Positions 42,494-51,512 of a stretch of DNA of 57,600 nt are shown here, in pieces (position 1 is the stretch's first letter; every line of letters begins with the position of its first letter). The translations under genes were made by a program, and so were the position numbers. The notes beneath the pieces are model-generated. The model saw only the letters and a program-made list of their open reading frames with translations. It did no database searches and had not been told where the DNA came from. The DNA is from Clostridiales bacterium (GTDB lineage: Bacteria > Bacillota > Clostridia > Christensenellales > Aristaeellaceae): assembly GCA_012837965.1 (NCBI GenBank), contig DUQF01000005.1, forward strand, positions 1-57,600, in the 5' to 3' direction.

Positions 42494-43240
42494 TTACCTC
42501 CCTTGGTTCAGTCCAGGAATGGAATCCTGATAACGGGTGACCAATCGCTCGTTCCATTCGTCCCCGCCATCCACATTGCTGGATTTAAAAAAGTCCGCTT
42601 CAAAGTCCTCCACTAACGACAACTCTTTTACTCGGCACACAATAGATTGCAGCATTGCGGCGCCTACCGCCGTGGAAGTAGGGCCGACCATTGTGCCGTC
42701 TGCCGCCAAAAAGGATGCATCGCCCAAAACACCGCCGTTATCCAACACAAGATCGGCTGTTTCAAACAGGCGAAGGTTGATGCTGTTGCGGGAAGATACT
42801 GCGGAGGAATGCTGCATGGAAGTCAGGGCAATAACATAGGCTCCACGCTCCCGGGCTGCCTTGGCCAATAGAACAGGCACGGCATTCCGGCCGGAATTGG
42901 AGATAGCAAGCAACACATCGCCCGCCTTGATGGGATACTTTTCCAGCAAAATGGATACCCAGCTTTCATCTCGCTCTTCCAGTGTGGAACCAGCGGCAGA
43001 AATATGCAGCATAAGTTTTTCATCCAAGATAGGACAGACCCGTACCATGCCACCGGCGCGATAGAAAATTTCCAGCGCCAACAGATGCCCGTGGCCGGTA
43101 CCGAAGGCATAGAGCATCCCGCCTTGGCGCAAGCAATCCGCAATGCGGCGGGCTGCTTCTTCCATTCCAGCGTACTGGGTTTTTAGCGTGCGGGACAGCA
43201 GGGAAAACAAATTGCCAAAATAGCAGTTAATTGCGCTCAT
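42494..43240 (-). CDS. SIS-domain protein (COG4821/UPF0309-like)
   Basis: 248 aa from the ATG at 43240 (AGGAG 7 nt upstream). One sugar-isomerase (SIS) domain: FGTGHGHLLALE and the phosphate-binding ISNSGRNAVPV motif. The ending SNVDGGDEWNE is typical of the uncharacterised COG4821 group. It probably binds a phosphosugar as an isomerase or etherase-like enzyme. It overlaps the kinase-like gene by 14 nt, which links it to the kinase's product. Confidence 0.88.
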   Translation of the reverse strand: MSAINCYFGNLFSLLSRTLKTQYAGMEEAARRIADCLRQGGMLYAFGTGHGHLLALEIFYRAGGMVRVCPILDEKLMLHISAAGSTLEERDESWVSILLEKYPIKAGDVLLAISNSGRNAVPVLLAKAARERGAYVIALTSMQHSSAVSSRNSINLRLFETADLVLDNGGVLGDASFLAADGTMVGPTSTAVGAAMLQSIVCRVKELSLVEDFEADFFKSSNVDGGDEWNERLVTRYQDSIPGLNQGR

Positions 43241-44201
43241 GCAAATACTCCTCATAGGTTGATTTCATTAGGGTGAGCACTTCATTTGTAAGCATTTTGC
43301 GTTTTTGGAACAGGTGAATAAGCGCTCCCAATTCCGGAGGATAATTCAAAGTACAAATGTCGGCCTTGGGCGCAAGCCGGTGAAGCTCTTTTACGAAAAA
43401 TTCCGTGGCCGTGTCGCTGTGGGCAAAGATTCCCCCATACAGTCCGACCTTGCCGACCTCCGGTGCTTTTTTGATTAGCTGAGCGGCACTTTGAGCCAAA
43501 CGCTGCATGTTCCGCAAAAGAATTTTTTGGGCAACAGCATTACCCTCATGGGCGCGGGCAAGCACATGTTTGGCAAAATCGGCCAGCCATGCCGTTGTTG
43601 CCTCCGGAGCGTAGATACGGTCAATCAGCCCTCGAGGTGTGTCTGCGCCGAAAAATAGAAGAGCGTCCGCTAATAAAGGCGTGTCGGGGCCGATACCTTC
43701 TACGGCATTAATCACAGCCAGTAGGCCTTCTCGAGCCAGCGTGTAGCCACTGCCTGGATCTCCAAGCAGGTAACCCCAACCGCCGGCCACGTGCTGGCGT
43801 CCTTCTTTATCCAGCATCAGCAACATGGAACCGGTACCGCAGATTACGATTAATCCCGGTTCTCCCAGAGTGAAGCCCATCAGGGCAATATAGGCGTCGG
43901 ACTGCAAGTCCAATTGGTTTTGGCGGAGCGTTCCGGTGGTGAAGAGACTACGGGTATCTTCATCCGCAGGGGAATCAAGCGCGGACATACCCACGCAAAT
44001 TTCGTCAACTTCACAGCCGCATTGCGTGCTCAGCGTTTTAACCATAGATTCCAGGCGAAGCCTTACTGTTTTTACGCCGCTGTTATGAAAATTTAGCCCG
44101 CCGCTTTTCGTCAGGGCTGCAATGCGGCCATCGGGATATGCGGCGACAGCCGTGGAATGGGTTCCACCTCCGTCAATACCGATCAGCAATTTTCGAGACA
44201 A
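43227..44201 (-). CDS. BadF/BadG-type ATPase, N-acetylglucosamine-kinase-like
   Basis: 324 aa, starting at TTG 44201 5 nt after an AGGAGG run; upstream starts have no site and add a non-homologous tail. ASKHA-fold motifs: DGGGTHSTA near residue 9 (phosphate 1), CGTGSMLL (phosphate 2), and LLGDPGSGYTLAREGL, common in eukaryote-type GlcNAc kinases. Predicted role: phosphorylation of an imported amino sugar in the cytosol. First gene of the operon. Confidence 0.88.
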   Translation of the reverse strand: MSRKLLIGIDGGGTHSTAVAAYPDGRIAALTKSGGLNFHNSGVKTVRLRLESMVKTLSTQCGCEVDEICVGMSALDSPADEDTRSLFTTGTLRQNQLDLQSDAYIALMGFTLGEPGLIVICGTGSMLLMLDKEGRQHVAGGWGYLLGDPGSGYTLAREGLLAVINAVEGIGPDTPLLADALLFFGADTPRGLIDRIYAPEATTAWLADFAKHVLARAHEGNAVAQKILLRNMQRLAQSAAQLIKKAPEVGKVGLYGGIFAHSDTATEFFVKELHRLAPKADICTLNYPPELGALIHLFQKRKMLTNEVLTLMKSTYEEYLHERN

Positions 44202-44269
44202 TTCCGCCTCCTCCTTTATCCCACGGTTGTTTGCGGAAAAACGTACATTAAAATTAATTGGTGTGAAAA

Positions 44270-44284
44270 TGCATGGTACATGCA
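44270..44284. promoter_or_regulatory. Palindrome in the divergent control region, possible ROK operator
   Basis: TGCATG-GTA-CATGCA, a perfect 6-bp inverted repeat, lies between the two divergent operons (gap 44202-44584). On the minus strand a TATAAT at 44339-44344 (poor -35) may start the kinase operon, which would put this palindrome downstream of its start point. That position suits repression. The assignment is tentative. Confidence 0.35.
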
Positions 44285-44465
44285 CGGGAAACAATAATCA
44301 AGAGTCTTTTGATAAACACCATTCCGTTGTTTGTTTATATTATACGGATGCTGTACGGGGCAGGAGAACATCCTCATCCAAAACTTCTCTGCCTTCTCGT
44401 AGTTTAGTGTTACCCACCCTATTGTAACTCAATAAAAAGAAATAGACAAACATTTTTTAAATAGC

Positions 44466-44494
44466 TTGTAAAAATGAAAAGGCCGTGTTATACT
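44466..44494 (+). promoter_or_regulatory. Promoter of the LplB/LplC importer operon
   Basis: TTGTAA (44466-44471), 17 nt, TATACT (44489-44494). The leader of about 85 nt before the first ATG shows no clear structure. The rest of this 383-nt intergenic region holds only AT-rich DNA and the palindrome at 44270. Confidence 0.65.
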
Positions 44495-44584
44495 GACATA
44501 AAAGAATGAAGGCGACCGATTGTCAATTATAGCTTATTCTATTTATTTTTTGTACACATTCTGAATTGAAAAGGTGGGAAACAA

Positions 44585-45589
44585 ATGGCCCAAATACCGA
44601 TTCCTCAAAAGCCACAAGTAGAAACAACATCTCCCAAGGGAGACGCGTCTATCAAGAAGAAGCGCCGTCGCTTTACCTGGGATGACCTTGAATTAACGCT
44701 GCTTTCCCTGCCCACGGTGGCATGGTTTATTGCGTTTTGCTACATTCCGCTGTTTGGCATAGTGTTTGCGTTTAAAAATTACAAGTATAAGCCGGGTACA
44801 GGATTTATCTATAGCTTGTTTGTGCATTCAAAGTGGGTGGGACTGAAGAATTTCAAGTTTCTCTTCCGATCGCCGGATATCTACAATATTTTCCGCAACA
44901 CGATTGGTTACAACCTGATTTTTATCCTTATTGGCGTAACGCTGCCGGTAGCACTGGCGATTATGATTACCCAGCTGCGTTCGAGAAAACTGGCTAAAGT
45001 TTGTCAAACGGCCGTATTCCTGCCCCACTTTCTGTCCTGGGTTGTAATCAGCTACTTTGTCTACGCTTTTTTGTCTACCGACAAGGGTTTAATCAACAAC
45101 ATTATAGTTGCCACGGGCGGCGACCGCATCATGTGGTATCAGAACAAGAGCTATTGGCCCTTTATCTTGGTGTTTATTAACACTTGGAAGACCTTTGGCT
45201 ACTCCATGGTTGTATATATGGCAACCATCACCGGTATTGACCGGAGCCTCTATGAGAGCGCGGTTATTGATGGCGCAACCAAATGGCAGCAGTGCAAGGG
45301 CATCACGTTGCCCATGCTGCGCCCGATTATCTCCATCATGTTTATTTTGAACGTGGGTCACATTTTCTCCACGGATTTTGGCTTGTTTTATCAAGTACCC
45401 CGTGATTCCAACTCTCTAATCGATGTAACACAGACACTGGATGTGTACGTCCACAAGGCCCTGCTGCAGTCAAACAACTACAACTATTCTTCGGCGGTGT
45501 CCCTACTGCAAAATACGCTTGGTTGTATTCTGCTGATTGCGGCTAATTTAGTGGTCAAGAGAATTGATCCGGAAAGCGGCCTGTTTTGA
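44585..45589 (+). CDS. ABC transporter permease, LplB type
   Basis: 334 aa with a basic N-terminal tail (KKKRRRF) and six membrane segments. The EAA loop is ESAVIDGATKWQQCKGITLP. The LplB/YteP family works with YtcP/LplC and a large binding protein to import complex oligosaccharides such as plant or host glycan fragments. First gene of a nine-gene operon. Confidence 0.95.
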   Translation: MAQIPIPQKPQVETTSPKGDASIKKKRRRFTWDDLELTLLSLPTVAWFIAFCYIPLFGIVFAFKNYKYKPGTGFIYSLFVHSKWVGLKNFKFLFRSPDIYNIFRNTIGYNLIFILIGVTLPVALAIMITQLRSRKLAKVCQTAVFLPHFLSWVVISYFVYAFLSTDKGLINNIIVATGGDRIMWYQNKSYWPFILVFINTWKTFGYSMVVYMATITGIDRSLYESAVIDGATKWQQCKGITLPMLRPIISIMFILNVGHIFSTDFGLFYQVPRDSNSLIDVTQTLDVYVHKALLQSNNYNYSSAVSLLQNTLGCILLIAANLVVKRIDPESGLF

Positions 45590-45624
45590 TTAGTGCCTCA
45601 GATCAAAGGAAAGGAGTAAACACG

Positions 45625-46569
45625 GTGCCTGCCATTACCAAAAAAACCACGCCCCGTCCCACGGGCGACGGCCTGTCTCGTTACAATCAACTGAAGCCTT
45701 TAACCGATTTTACCTTTTCAGTGCTGTTTATTTTGCTGGCGTTGTTAACTTTTTTACCACTACTGTTTGTTTTCATCATTTCCTTGTCGTCTGAGGCGAC
45801 AATTGCTCAGCACGGTTACAGCTTTTTTCCAAAAGAGTTGTCATTGGATTCTTACGCCTATCTGTGGCAGTCCAAGGACTATATTGGCCGATCGTTTATC
45901 AACTCCATAGGCATTACCATTGCAGGTACGTTGCTGGGTTTAGTCCTTACCTCGACTTTAGGCTACACCCTTTCCCGTCCCAACTATCGTTTGAAGCGCC
46001 TTTACACCGTGATGATTCTGGTACCCATGTTTTTTTCCGGCGGCTTGGTGGCACGCTACATGGTCAACACTCAAATTTATGGCTTGAAAAATACTTACCT
46101 TGCCCTGATTCTCCCCGGCGCCTGTTCCACTTTCTATGTAATTATCATGCGTACTTTCTTCCAGACCACCGTACCGGACTCCATCATCGAATCCGGCAAG
46201 ATTGATGGCGCTAGCCAGTTTCGTATATTCACCCAGCTGGTATTGCCCATCTCTTTGCCTGTTATCGCAACCATAGGCCTGTTTTTCACTTTCAATTATT
46301 GGAATGCTTGGTATGGCGCAATGCTCTATTTGGACAGCAATCACCGTGAACTTTATCCGCTGCAGTATGTGTTGATTAGTATCGAGAGAAATATTTCCTT
46401 TATGGCTAGGAACGAGGAGTATTTCTCCGAAGAAATCATAGCCACCCTGCCCACGGAAACCATGCGAATGGCCATCGTTATGGTAGTCGTGCTTCCCATT
46501 GCCTGTTCTTATCCCTTCTTCCAACGTTACTTTGTCGGCGGCCTGACGATTGGCGCTGTCAAAGGTTAA
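45625..46569 (+). CDS. ABC transporter permease, LplC/YtcP type
   Basis: 314 aa. The GTG at 45625 has AAGGAG 8 nt upstream; a TTG-start reading 39 nt longer overlaps the previous gene and has no site. Six membrane segments; EAA loop ESGKIDGASQFRIFTQLVLP. It ends in the family's VGGLTIGAVKG tail. Confidence 0.95.
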   Translation: MPAITKKTTPRPTGDGLSRYNQLKPLTDFTFSVLFILLALLTFLPLLFVFIISLSSEATIAQHGYSFFPKELSLDSYAYLWQSKDYIGRSFINSIGITIAGTLLGLVLTSTLGYTLSRPNYRLKRLYTVMILVPMFFSGGLVARYMVNTQIYGLKNTYLALILPGACSTFYVIIMRTFFQTTVPDSIIESGKIDGASQFRIFTQLVLPISLPVIATIGLFFTFNYWNAWYGAMLYLDSNHRELYPLQYVLISIERNISFMARNEEYFSEEIIATLPTETMRMAIVMVVVLPIACSYPFFQRYFVGGLTIGAVKG

Positions 46570-46628
46570 CCAGCAGATTCTATTAGTAACTAACGGCCTG
46601 GGGCCGCTTAAAAAAAGGAGGTAACCAT

Positions 46629-48071
46629 ATGAAGAAGCTCGTTTTACTCATCCTCACGCTCTCTATGATCCTATCTGTGGGTCTGTGTCCTGCACAGGCT
46701 GACGAACCTACAAAGATTATTTGGTGGCTGTATGCTTCAGGTGATGCGCCTATTGACACCCAGTTCGTTCAGGAAGCTGCCAACAAATACTCTGCCGAAA
46801 AGATCGGCGTTGTTGTTGAACTGATTTTCAAAAACGATGAGCAATTCGGTCTGGATATGGACACAGGTGTGTACTATGACATGACCTTCACTTGCGACTG
46901 GGCGAACAGCTTTGTTGATAACGCCAACAACGAAATGTTCTACGACATTACCGATCTGGTGAAGACCGCTACCCCTGCGCTGTATGAGCGCATCGATCAG
47001 AAGTACTGGGACGTTGCCGGTTCCTTGAACGGCAAAATTTACGCTGTACCCACCCTCAAAGATATGGCTTCCCAGCAGTTCTTCCGCATGGATAAGGAAC
47101 GCTACGAGGCCATCGGCATGGAGTTGCCGGAGTCAATGGAGTTTGCCGACTTGGAGGCTTACTTGGCAGCCTACAAGGACAACTACGACGACGTCTATCC
47201 CCTGATGCTGGGCAAGGCCGGTTTGACCGGTATGAGCAACAGTGCGCAGTGGATTTCCGGTTCTTATCTTTGCTCTCCCTACCACTTAGCCGGTACCGAG
47301 CGTGAAAACCAGATCATCCCCTTCTGGGAGGATGAGGTGTTGATGGAGCGCTTCCGTCTATTGCATAAGTGGTATGGTTTGGGCTATATTAACCCTGACG
47401 CCGCCACCACCGAAACCATCGGCAGGGAAATTCGCGCGTCTGTGCGTTCCGGTTCTGCTTGGGCAGGCTACTATAGCGGCTATTCCGCTTGGGGCGGCAT
47501 GGAAGTTCAGGGGGTATCCTACGCCGGACCCTTCATGTCCACCGCTACCATGCGCGGCGCCATGAACGCTATTAACGCTGCCGCTACTGAGGAGCAGGCT
47601 GTCGCTTGCCTGAAGTATCTGGAATTGCTCAATATCGACCGCACCTTCCGTGACATTCTGCGTTTCGGCGTTGAGGGCACGCACTTCAACTACGTGGACG
47701 TGGATGGCGTGAAGGCTGTCGAGCGCACCGAGCAGGGCACCAACAACTGGTCCATGGACGGGTTTGTCACCGGTTCCGTCGTGAACGCTTCCGTGACTTC
47801 CAACGCCATTTATGACTGGGAGAAAATCTACGCTGATTATGACAAGGCATTGCTTTCCACCCTGGGCGCTTTCTCTTTCAACAAGGAAGATGTTGAGGCC
47901 GAGTGTGCCGCCTGTTCCGCCGTTATGGCCAAGTACAACGCCGAACTGTATACCGGCACCTTAGATATCGACGAAATGCTGCCCACCATCAAGGAAGAAC
48001 TTGAGAAGGCCGGTATTTTCGATATTCAAAAGGAAGCGCAGCGTCAGTTGGACGAGTACTTAGGCAAATAA
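46629..48071 (+). CDS. Oligosaccharide-binding protein of the LplB/LplC importer
   Basis: 480 aa. AGGAGG at start; signal peptide (AQA cleavage at about 24). It is a large LplA/YtcQ-like binding protein, longer than typical maltose-type proteins. Features such as ALYERIDQKYWDVAGSLNGKIYAVP and the Asp/Glu-rich C-terminal helix are usual for the family. Codon use is more biased than in its neighbours (many GCC, AAG, GAG), as expected for a highly expressed protein. Ligand inferred from the locus: N-acetylhexosamine-containing oligomers. Confidence 0.93.
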   Translation: MKKLVLLILTLSMILSVGLCPAQADEPTKIIWWLYASGDAPIDTQFVQEAANKYSAEKIGVVVELIFKNDEQFGLDMDTGVYYDMTFTCDWANSFVDNANNEMFYDITDLVKTATPALYERIDQKYWDVAGSLNGKIYAVPTLKDMASQQFFRMDKERYEAIGMELPESMEFADLEAYLAAYKDNYDDVYPLMLGKAGLTGMSNSAQWISGSYLCSPYHLAGTERENQIIPFWEDEVLMERFRLLHKWYGLGYINPDAATTETIGREIRASVRSGSAWAGYYSGYSAWGGMEVQGVSYAGPFMSTATMRGAMNAINAAATEEQAVACLKYLELLNIDRTFRDILRFGVEGTHFNYVDVDGVKAVERTEQGTNNWSMDGFVTGSVVNASVTSNAIYDWEKIYADYDKALLSTLGAFSFNKEDVEAECAACSAVMAKYNAELYTGTLDIDEMLPTIKEELEKAGIFDIQKEAQRQLDEYLGK

Positions 48072-48092
48072 TCCATTCCTTCAAATCCATGT

Positions 48093-48120
48093 GGGACGGA
48101 GGCTTCAGCCTCCGCCCCTT
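48093..48120 (+). terminator. Hairpin after the binding-protein gene
   Basis: CGGAGGC-TTCA-GCCTCCG (7 bp, tetraloop, extended by flanking GGG/CCC) is followed by CCCTTTCC. It probably gives partial termination or 3' protection, so that the binding protein is made in excess over the enzymes downstream. Confidence 0.65.
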
Positions 48121-48198
48121 TCCTACGTGTCGCTGAGGAAGAAATGCCTGTACGCGGCGTAAACATATTCATATAACTATGCGAAAGAAGGTGTTTTC

Positions 48199-49407
48199 AT
48201 GGATTACACCATGGCCCCCATCAACCAAGAGGAATTGGTGCGTATCCGCAGGCAGTTGCACATGTATCCCGAATTAAAGTGGGATCTGCCTTTAACCGCA
48301 GCGCTGGTGAAGGAGGAACTTGAAAAGGTCGGCATTGACTTTGTCGCTGGTCAATATGGTGCGAACACCATTGTTGCCACCATCAATCCGGAAATCACTT
48401 GCTTTACCATTGGTATCCGCGCGGATATGGACGCACTGCCCATTTTAGAAAGCAACCACGACAGGCCCTACCGTTCCCGCCATGAGGGGGTCATGCATGC
48501 CTGCGGGCACGACGCTCATGCCGCCATGCTCATCGGCGTGGCCAAGGCGCTTTACGCCATCCGGGACAAGCTTACTTGCCGGGTGAAGCTGCTTTTCCAG
48601 CCCTGCGAGGAAGGCCGTCCCAGCGGCGCCCGCACCATGTGCGAACACGGCGTGATGGAAGATATCGACTGCATCATCACTTGTCACGTGAACTGCGTAG
48701 ATGACGTACACGTTATCTCCTCCAACCCTGCCACGACCAATTGCTCTTCCGTTGCCTTTAAGGTGGAACTGGGCGGCTACAGCGCACATGTAGCTACGCC
48801 TCACGCAGGTGTTGACGCTCTGGCTGCGGGTGTGAAAGTATATAGTGGCATTCAGCAAATCATTAGCCGTGAGGTTGACCCTTTTGATACCTGTGTGATG
48901 AGTGTTGCCACCATGCGGGCCGGTGGCACCGTATCTACCAATGCGGATCAATGCGTGCTGGAGGGTTCGTTGCGCTGCCTGAAGGACAAGACCATGAATT
49001 GGGCTAGGGAACGGCTGACCAAACTTGTAAGGCTGACCGCTGAGGAATGCGGCGTCACATGGAATGTTTCCTGGTCCGGTGAACCCTTGCCCAGCGCCCA
49101 TAACGATCCTGCGCTGTATGAGGCGTTCATCGTTTCCGCGCGCAAGGTTGTGGGGCGTGATAAGGTGATTATCCTGCCCACCAGCCCCGGCGCGGATGAT
49201 TTTGCTTATTATCAAAAGGAAAAGCCCGGCTTGCTTTTTGGCTTGGGTATGCGCAATGAAGAAAAAGGCGCCTGCCACCCTGCGCATACCAAGGATTGGG
49301 ACATTGACGAAGATGCGCTGCAAACGGGTGTTGCGGTCTTCGTGCAGTTTGTTTTGGACAACATGGGCGGTATCGAAGGCATGGTTGTACCGAAAAAGAA
49401 AGGTTGA
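48199..49407 (+). CDS. M20-family amidohydrolase (N-acyl deacylase)
   Basis: 402 aa, cytosolic. Metal and catalytic motifs of the M20D group: GIRADMDALPI (about 72-82), HACGHDAHAAM (about 100-110), CEEGRPSGA (about 140), and a late GADDFAYY. Relatives remove N-acyl groups from amino acids or amino sugars (hippurate hydrolase, N-acetylcysteine and N-acyl deacetylases). In this locus, removal of acyl or peptide groups from imported glycoconjugates is likely. Confidence 0.92.
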   Translation: MDYTMAPINQEELVRIRRQLHMYPELKWDLPLTAALVKEELEKVGIDFVAGQYGANTIVATINPEITCFTIGIRADMDALPILESNHDRPYRSRHEGVMHACGHDAHAAMLIGVAKALYAIRDKLTCRVKLLFQPCEEGRPSGARTMCEHGVMEDIDCIITCHVNCVDDVHVISSNPATTNCSSVAFKVELGGYSAHVATPHAGVDALAAGVKVYSGIQQIISREVDPFDTCVMSVATMRAGGTVSTNADQCVLEGSLRCLKDKTMNWARERLTKLVRLTAEECGVTWNVSWSGEPLPSAHNDPALYEAFIVSARKVVGRDKVIILPTSPGADDFAYYQKEKPGLLFGLGMRNEEKGACHPAHTKDWDIDEDALQTGVAVFVQFVLDNMGGIEGMVVPKKKG

Positions 49408-49409
49408 GC

Positions 49410-49985
49410 GTGAAGTCTTTTTATTGTCAGCTGGACTACGAGCATGTGCCTTACCCTTCTTTGGTGGGCAAGGTGGAAGGAAACATCGCCAACAACGGCT
49501 GCGGCGTATGCGCTGCTTCCATGGTGGTGGAAAACCTGCTGGACGTGCCTTTTCCGCCGGAAGAAGCTGCAAAGATGGCCAAGGCCTGCGGCGCCCGGGA
49601 AGGTTATGGTACCGACCTGTATATCTTTTCACCGGTATTTGCCGAGGCCTTTGGCTTAAATGTGCGCCACACCGAGGATGCGCTTGAAGCCTTACGTTTT
49701 CTGCAAGAAAAGAGGGGGATGGTCATCGCCAACATTCGTGGCGACCGCCCGGAAGACGGCTATCTCGGTGTGTTTTCCGATAGCGGGCACTATGTGGTCA
49801 TCGCCGAGGCGCAGGGCACAACCGTTAAAGTCTGGGATCCGATGTACAAGGAGGGAAGCGGCCGCTTTGAACTTCCGGGCCGTACAGGCAAGGTTCGCAT
49901 GGACGACACCGACATCTACGCCGATATGTCTGTTTTTTACGGGGATTGCAAAGAGCGGCCTTTTTTCCTCTTCGAGAAAAAGTAA
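49410..49985 (+). CDS. Cytoplasmic C39-like papain-fold protein
   Basis: 191 aa from GTG 49410; AAAGG lies 6 nt before. A TTG start 6 nt earlier would overlap the deacylase stop. The motif NNGCGVCAASMV provides a nucleophilic Cys in the context of C39-type peptidases, and HYVVIAEAQG plus VWDPMY supplies the His and Asp. There is no signal peptide and no fused ABC transporter, unlike bacteriocin-processing C39 proteins. It could cleave a peptide or isopeptide bond in an imported glycopeptide. Spacing of 2 nt to the deacylase supports a shared pathway. Confidence 0.75.
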   Translation: MKSFYCQLDYEHVPYPSLVGKVEGNIANNGCGVCAASMVVENLLDVPFPPEEAAKMAKACGAREGYGTDLYIFSPVFAEAFGLNVRHTEDALEALRFLQEKRGMVIANIRGDRPEDGYLGVFSDSGHYVVIAEAQGTTVKVWDPMYKEGSGRFELPGRTGKVRMDDTDIYADMSVFYGDCKERPFFLFEKK

Positions 49986-49997
49986 AGGAAAACTTCT

Positions 49998-50282
49998 ATG
50001 ATTGCTGAAATTTTTGAGATTATTATGATTGTTTGCTTCGGCCTTTCCTGGCCGATGAATGTCCTGAAATCATGGCGCAGCCGCACGACCAAGGGCAAAA
50101 GCCTTCCCTTTTTACTGCTGATTATCATCGGCTATGTGTTTGGGATTATCGGCAAACTCATTGGCGGTCATTTCAAGTGGTATGTGCTGTTTTTCTATGT
50201 ACTGAACCTGACGATGGTTTCTGTTGATTTATGCCTATATATACGCAATTACCGTCTGGATAAGCAAAATGGTTTGCTTTAA
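49998..50282 (+). CDS. Small PQ-loop/SemiSWEET-like membrane protein
   Basis: 94 aa, three predicted membrane helices (about 5-22, 35-55, 63-82). The segment GLSWPMNVLKSWRSRTTKGKS resembles the PQ-loop turn of SemiSWEET transporters (xPQxxKxxRTKSTxGxS), with WP-M in place of PQ. SemiSWEETs are dimeric sugar carriers; here it may help sugar uptake or release. The fit is partial. Confidence 0.65.
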   Translation: MIAEIFEIIMIVCFGLSWPMNVLKSWRSRTTKGKSLPFLLLIIIGYVFGIIGKLIGGHFKWYVLFFYVLNLTMVSVDLCLYIRNYRLDKQNGLL

Positions 50283-50297
50283 TCAAGGGGAGAGCCT

Positions 50298-51488
50298 ATG
50301 ATTTTCGGCATGTGGATGTGGCCCAAATCACTGCGGGAAGGCGGCACAAAAGCTGCGGTTACCCGCTGCAAACGAGCAGGTGTGACGGATATTTACTTCC
50401 TCACCAAGGGGCTAAGCGGCACGGTGACGTATAAAAGCGCCATCGCTCCCATGGATTGTGAGCGTGACTTGCTGGGTGAACTGTTGGTTGAGGCTCACAA
50501 ACAGGGCATCCGTGTGCATGCCTGGTTTACCTCTGCCAGCGATGAAATCTACAAGGAGCGCCACCCCCAGAGCGGCCGGTATCATTATATCAAGGGCCGT
50601 GATCGGGGGCTGATTTCCTTGGCGGATGAGGGCTATATCGCCTACATGTCGGAAGTAACCCGTGAGCTGTGCTGCCGCTATCCCGTCGATGGCTTGCACT
50701 TGGATTATATCCGTTATAATCATCTAATCTACGGTTGGTCGGAGGCGGATCGGGTACGTTACGCTGCGGAGGGCGCAGATATTGCTTATCTGCAAACCAT
50801 GATGGACCGCGCTTTCCGTCAGGAGGAGGGAGCGGAGATATTTTTCGATGCCTACCGGTCAGGTGATAGGAATATTCATGCCCTTGCCCGTGCCCGCCGA
50901 AAGGACGTGGTGCGTTTTGCCACAGCCTTGACGAGTGTCGCCCGAACAGAAAAGACGGACCTAATCCTCAGCGCCGCGCTGATGCCGGAGGGCGCTTATC
51001 AGGACATTGCCTTTTCCGATGTGCACTATGGCCAAAACTACGAGGATGCGGTTCGCCTTTACGATTATGCCTTGCCTATGGCTTATTCCCAGGCCTATCA
51101 TAAGGACGGCGATTGGGTGCGGGACGTGGCGCTTGGCGCCATGAAACGGGGGCTTAAAACCATTGTGGGCGTGCATGCTTACGAGGGTGGTACCGCCGAA
51201 ACCCTGCGGGCGGATATCGCTGCGGTGAGGGATCTGCCTGTGGAGGGCGTTTGTCTCTTTCGGGAGGGAGCATACGGTATGGCCTTTGCGGACGGTGTTT
51301 TGGTTGATCTATATAATCCGTTGGATACAACCATCACTCTCCTCAAAGCCTTGCGAGGGAATGAAAGAGCTTCTGTGGAGTGCAGCGTTCTGCCCGGAGA
51401 GGAAAAAACAATCAAACTGCCCTTTGAGGCGGAAGCTCTCCGCGCTTTTTCCGGCGAAAAAGAAGTTTGTATCTATCTAAGCTCCTAA
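50298..51488 (+). CDS. GHL10-type putative glycoside hydrolase
   Basis: 396 aa, no signal peptide. TIM-barrel pattern of glycosyl-hydrolase-like family 10 (PF02638): DIYFLTKG, VHAWFTSAS, and the hallmark DGLHLDYIRYN at about 133-143. Members are mostly uncharacterised and some act on peptidoglycan-related or other glycans. The small C-terminal domain (about 330-396) looks like a beta-sandwich. A cytosolic location fits action on imported oligosaccharides. Confidence 0.85.
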   Translation: MIFGMWMWPKSLREGGTKAAVTRCKRAGVTDIYFLTKGLSGTVTYKSAIAPMDCERDLLGELLVEAHKQGIRVHAWFTSASDEIYKERHPQSGRYHYIKGRDRGLISLADEGYIAYMSEVTRELCCRYPVDGLHLDYIRYNHLIYGWSEADRVRYAAEGADIAYLQTMMDRAFRQEEGAEIFFDAYRSGDRNIHALARARRKDVVRFATALTSVARTEKTDLILSAALMPEGAYQDIAFSDVHYGQNYEDAVRLYDYALPMAYSQAYHKDGDWVRDVALGAMKRGLKTIVGVHAYEGGTAETLRADIAAVRDLPVEGVCLFREGAYGMAFADGVLVDLYNPLDTTITLLKALRGNERASVECSVLPGEEKTIKLPFEAEALRAFSGEKEVCIYLSS

Positions 51489-51512
51489 TCGTACCATACA
51501 GGAGGAAAATAC

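Noticed and set aside
48445-49632. A 395-codon open frame on the minus strand
   Set aside because: It is antisense to the M20 deacylase and C39-like genes, has low-complexity composition, no ribosome binding site and no protein-like motifs. It is a shadow of GC-rich third positions.
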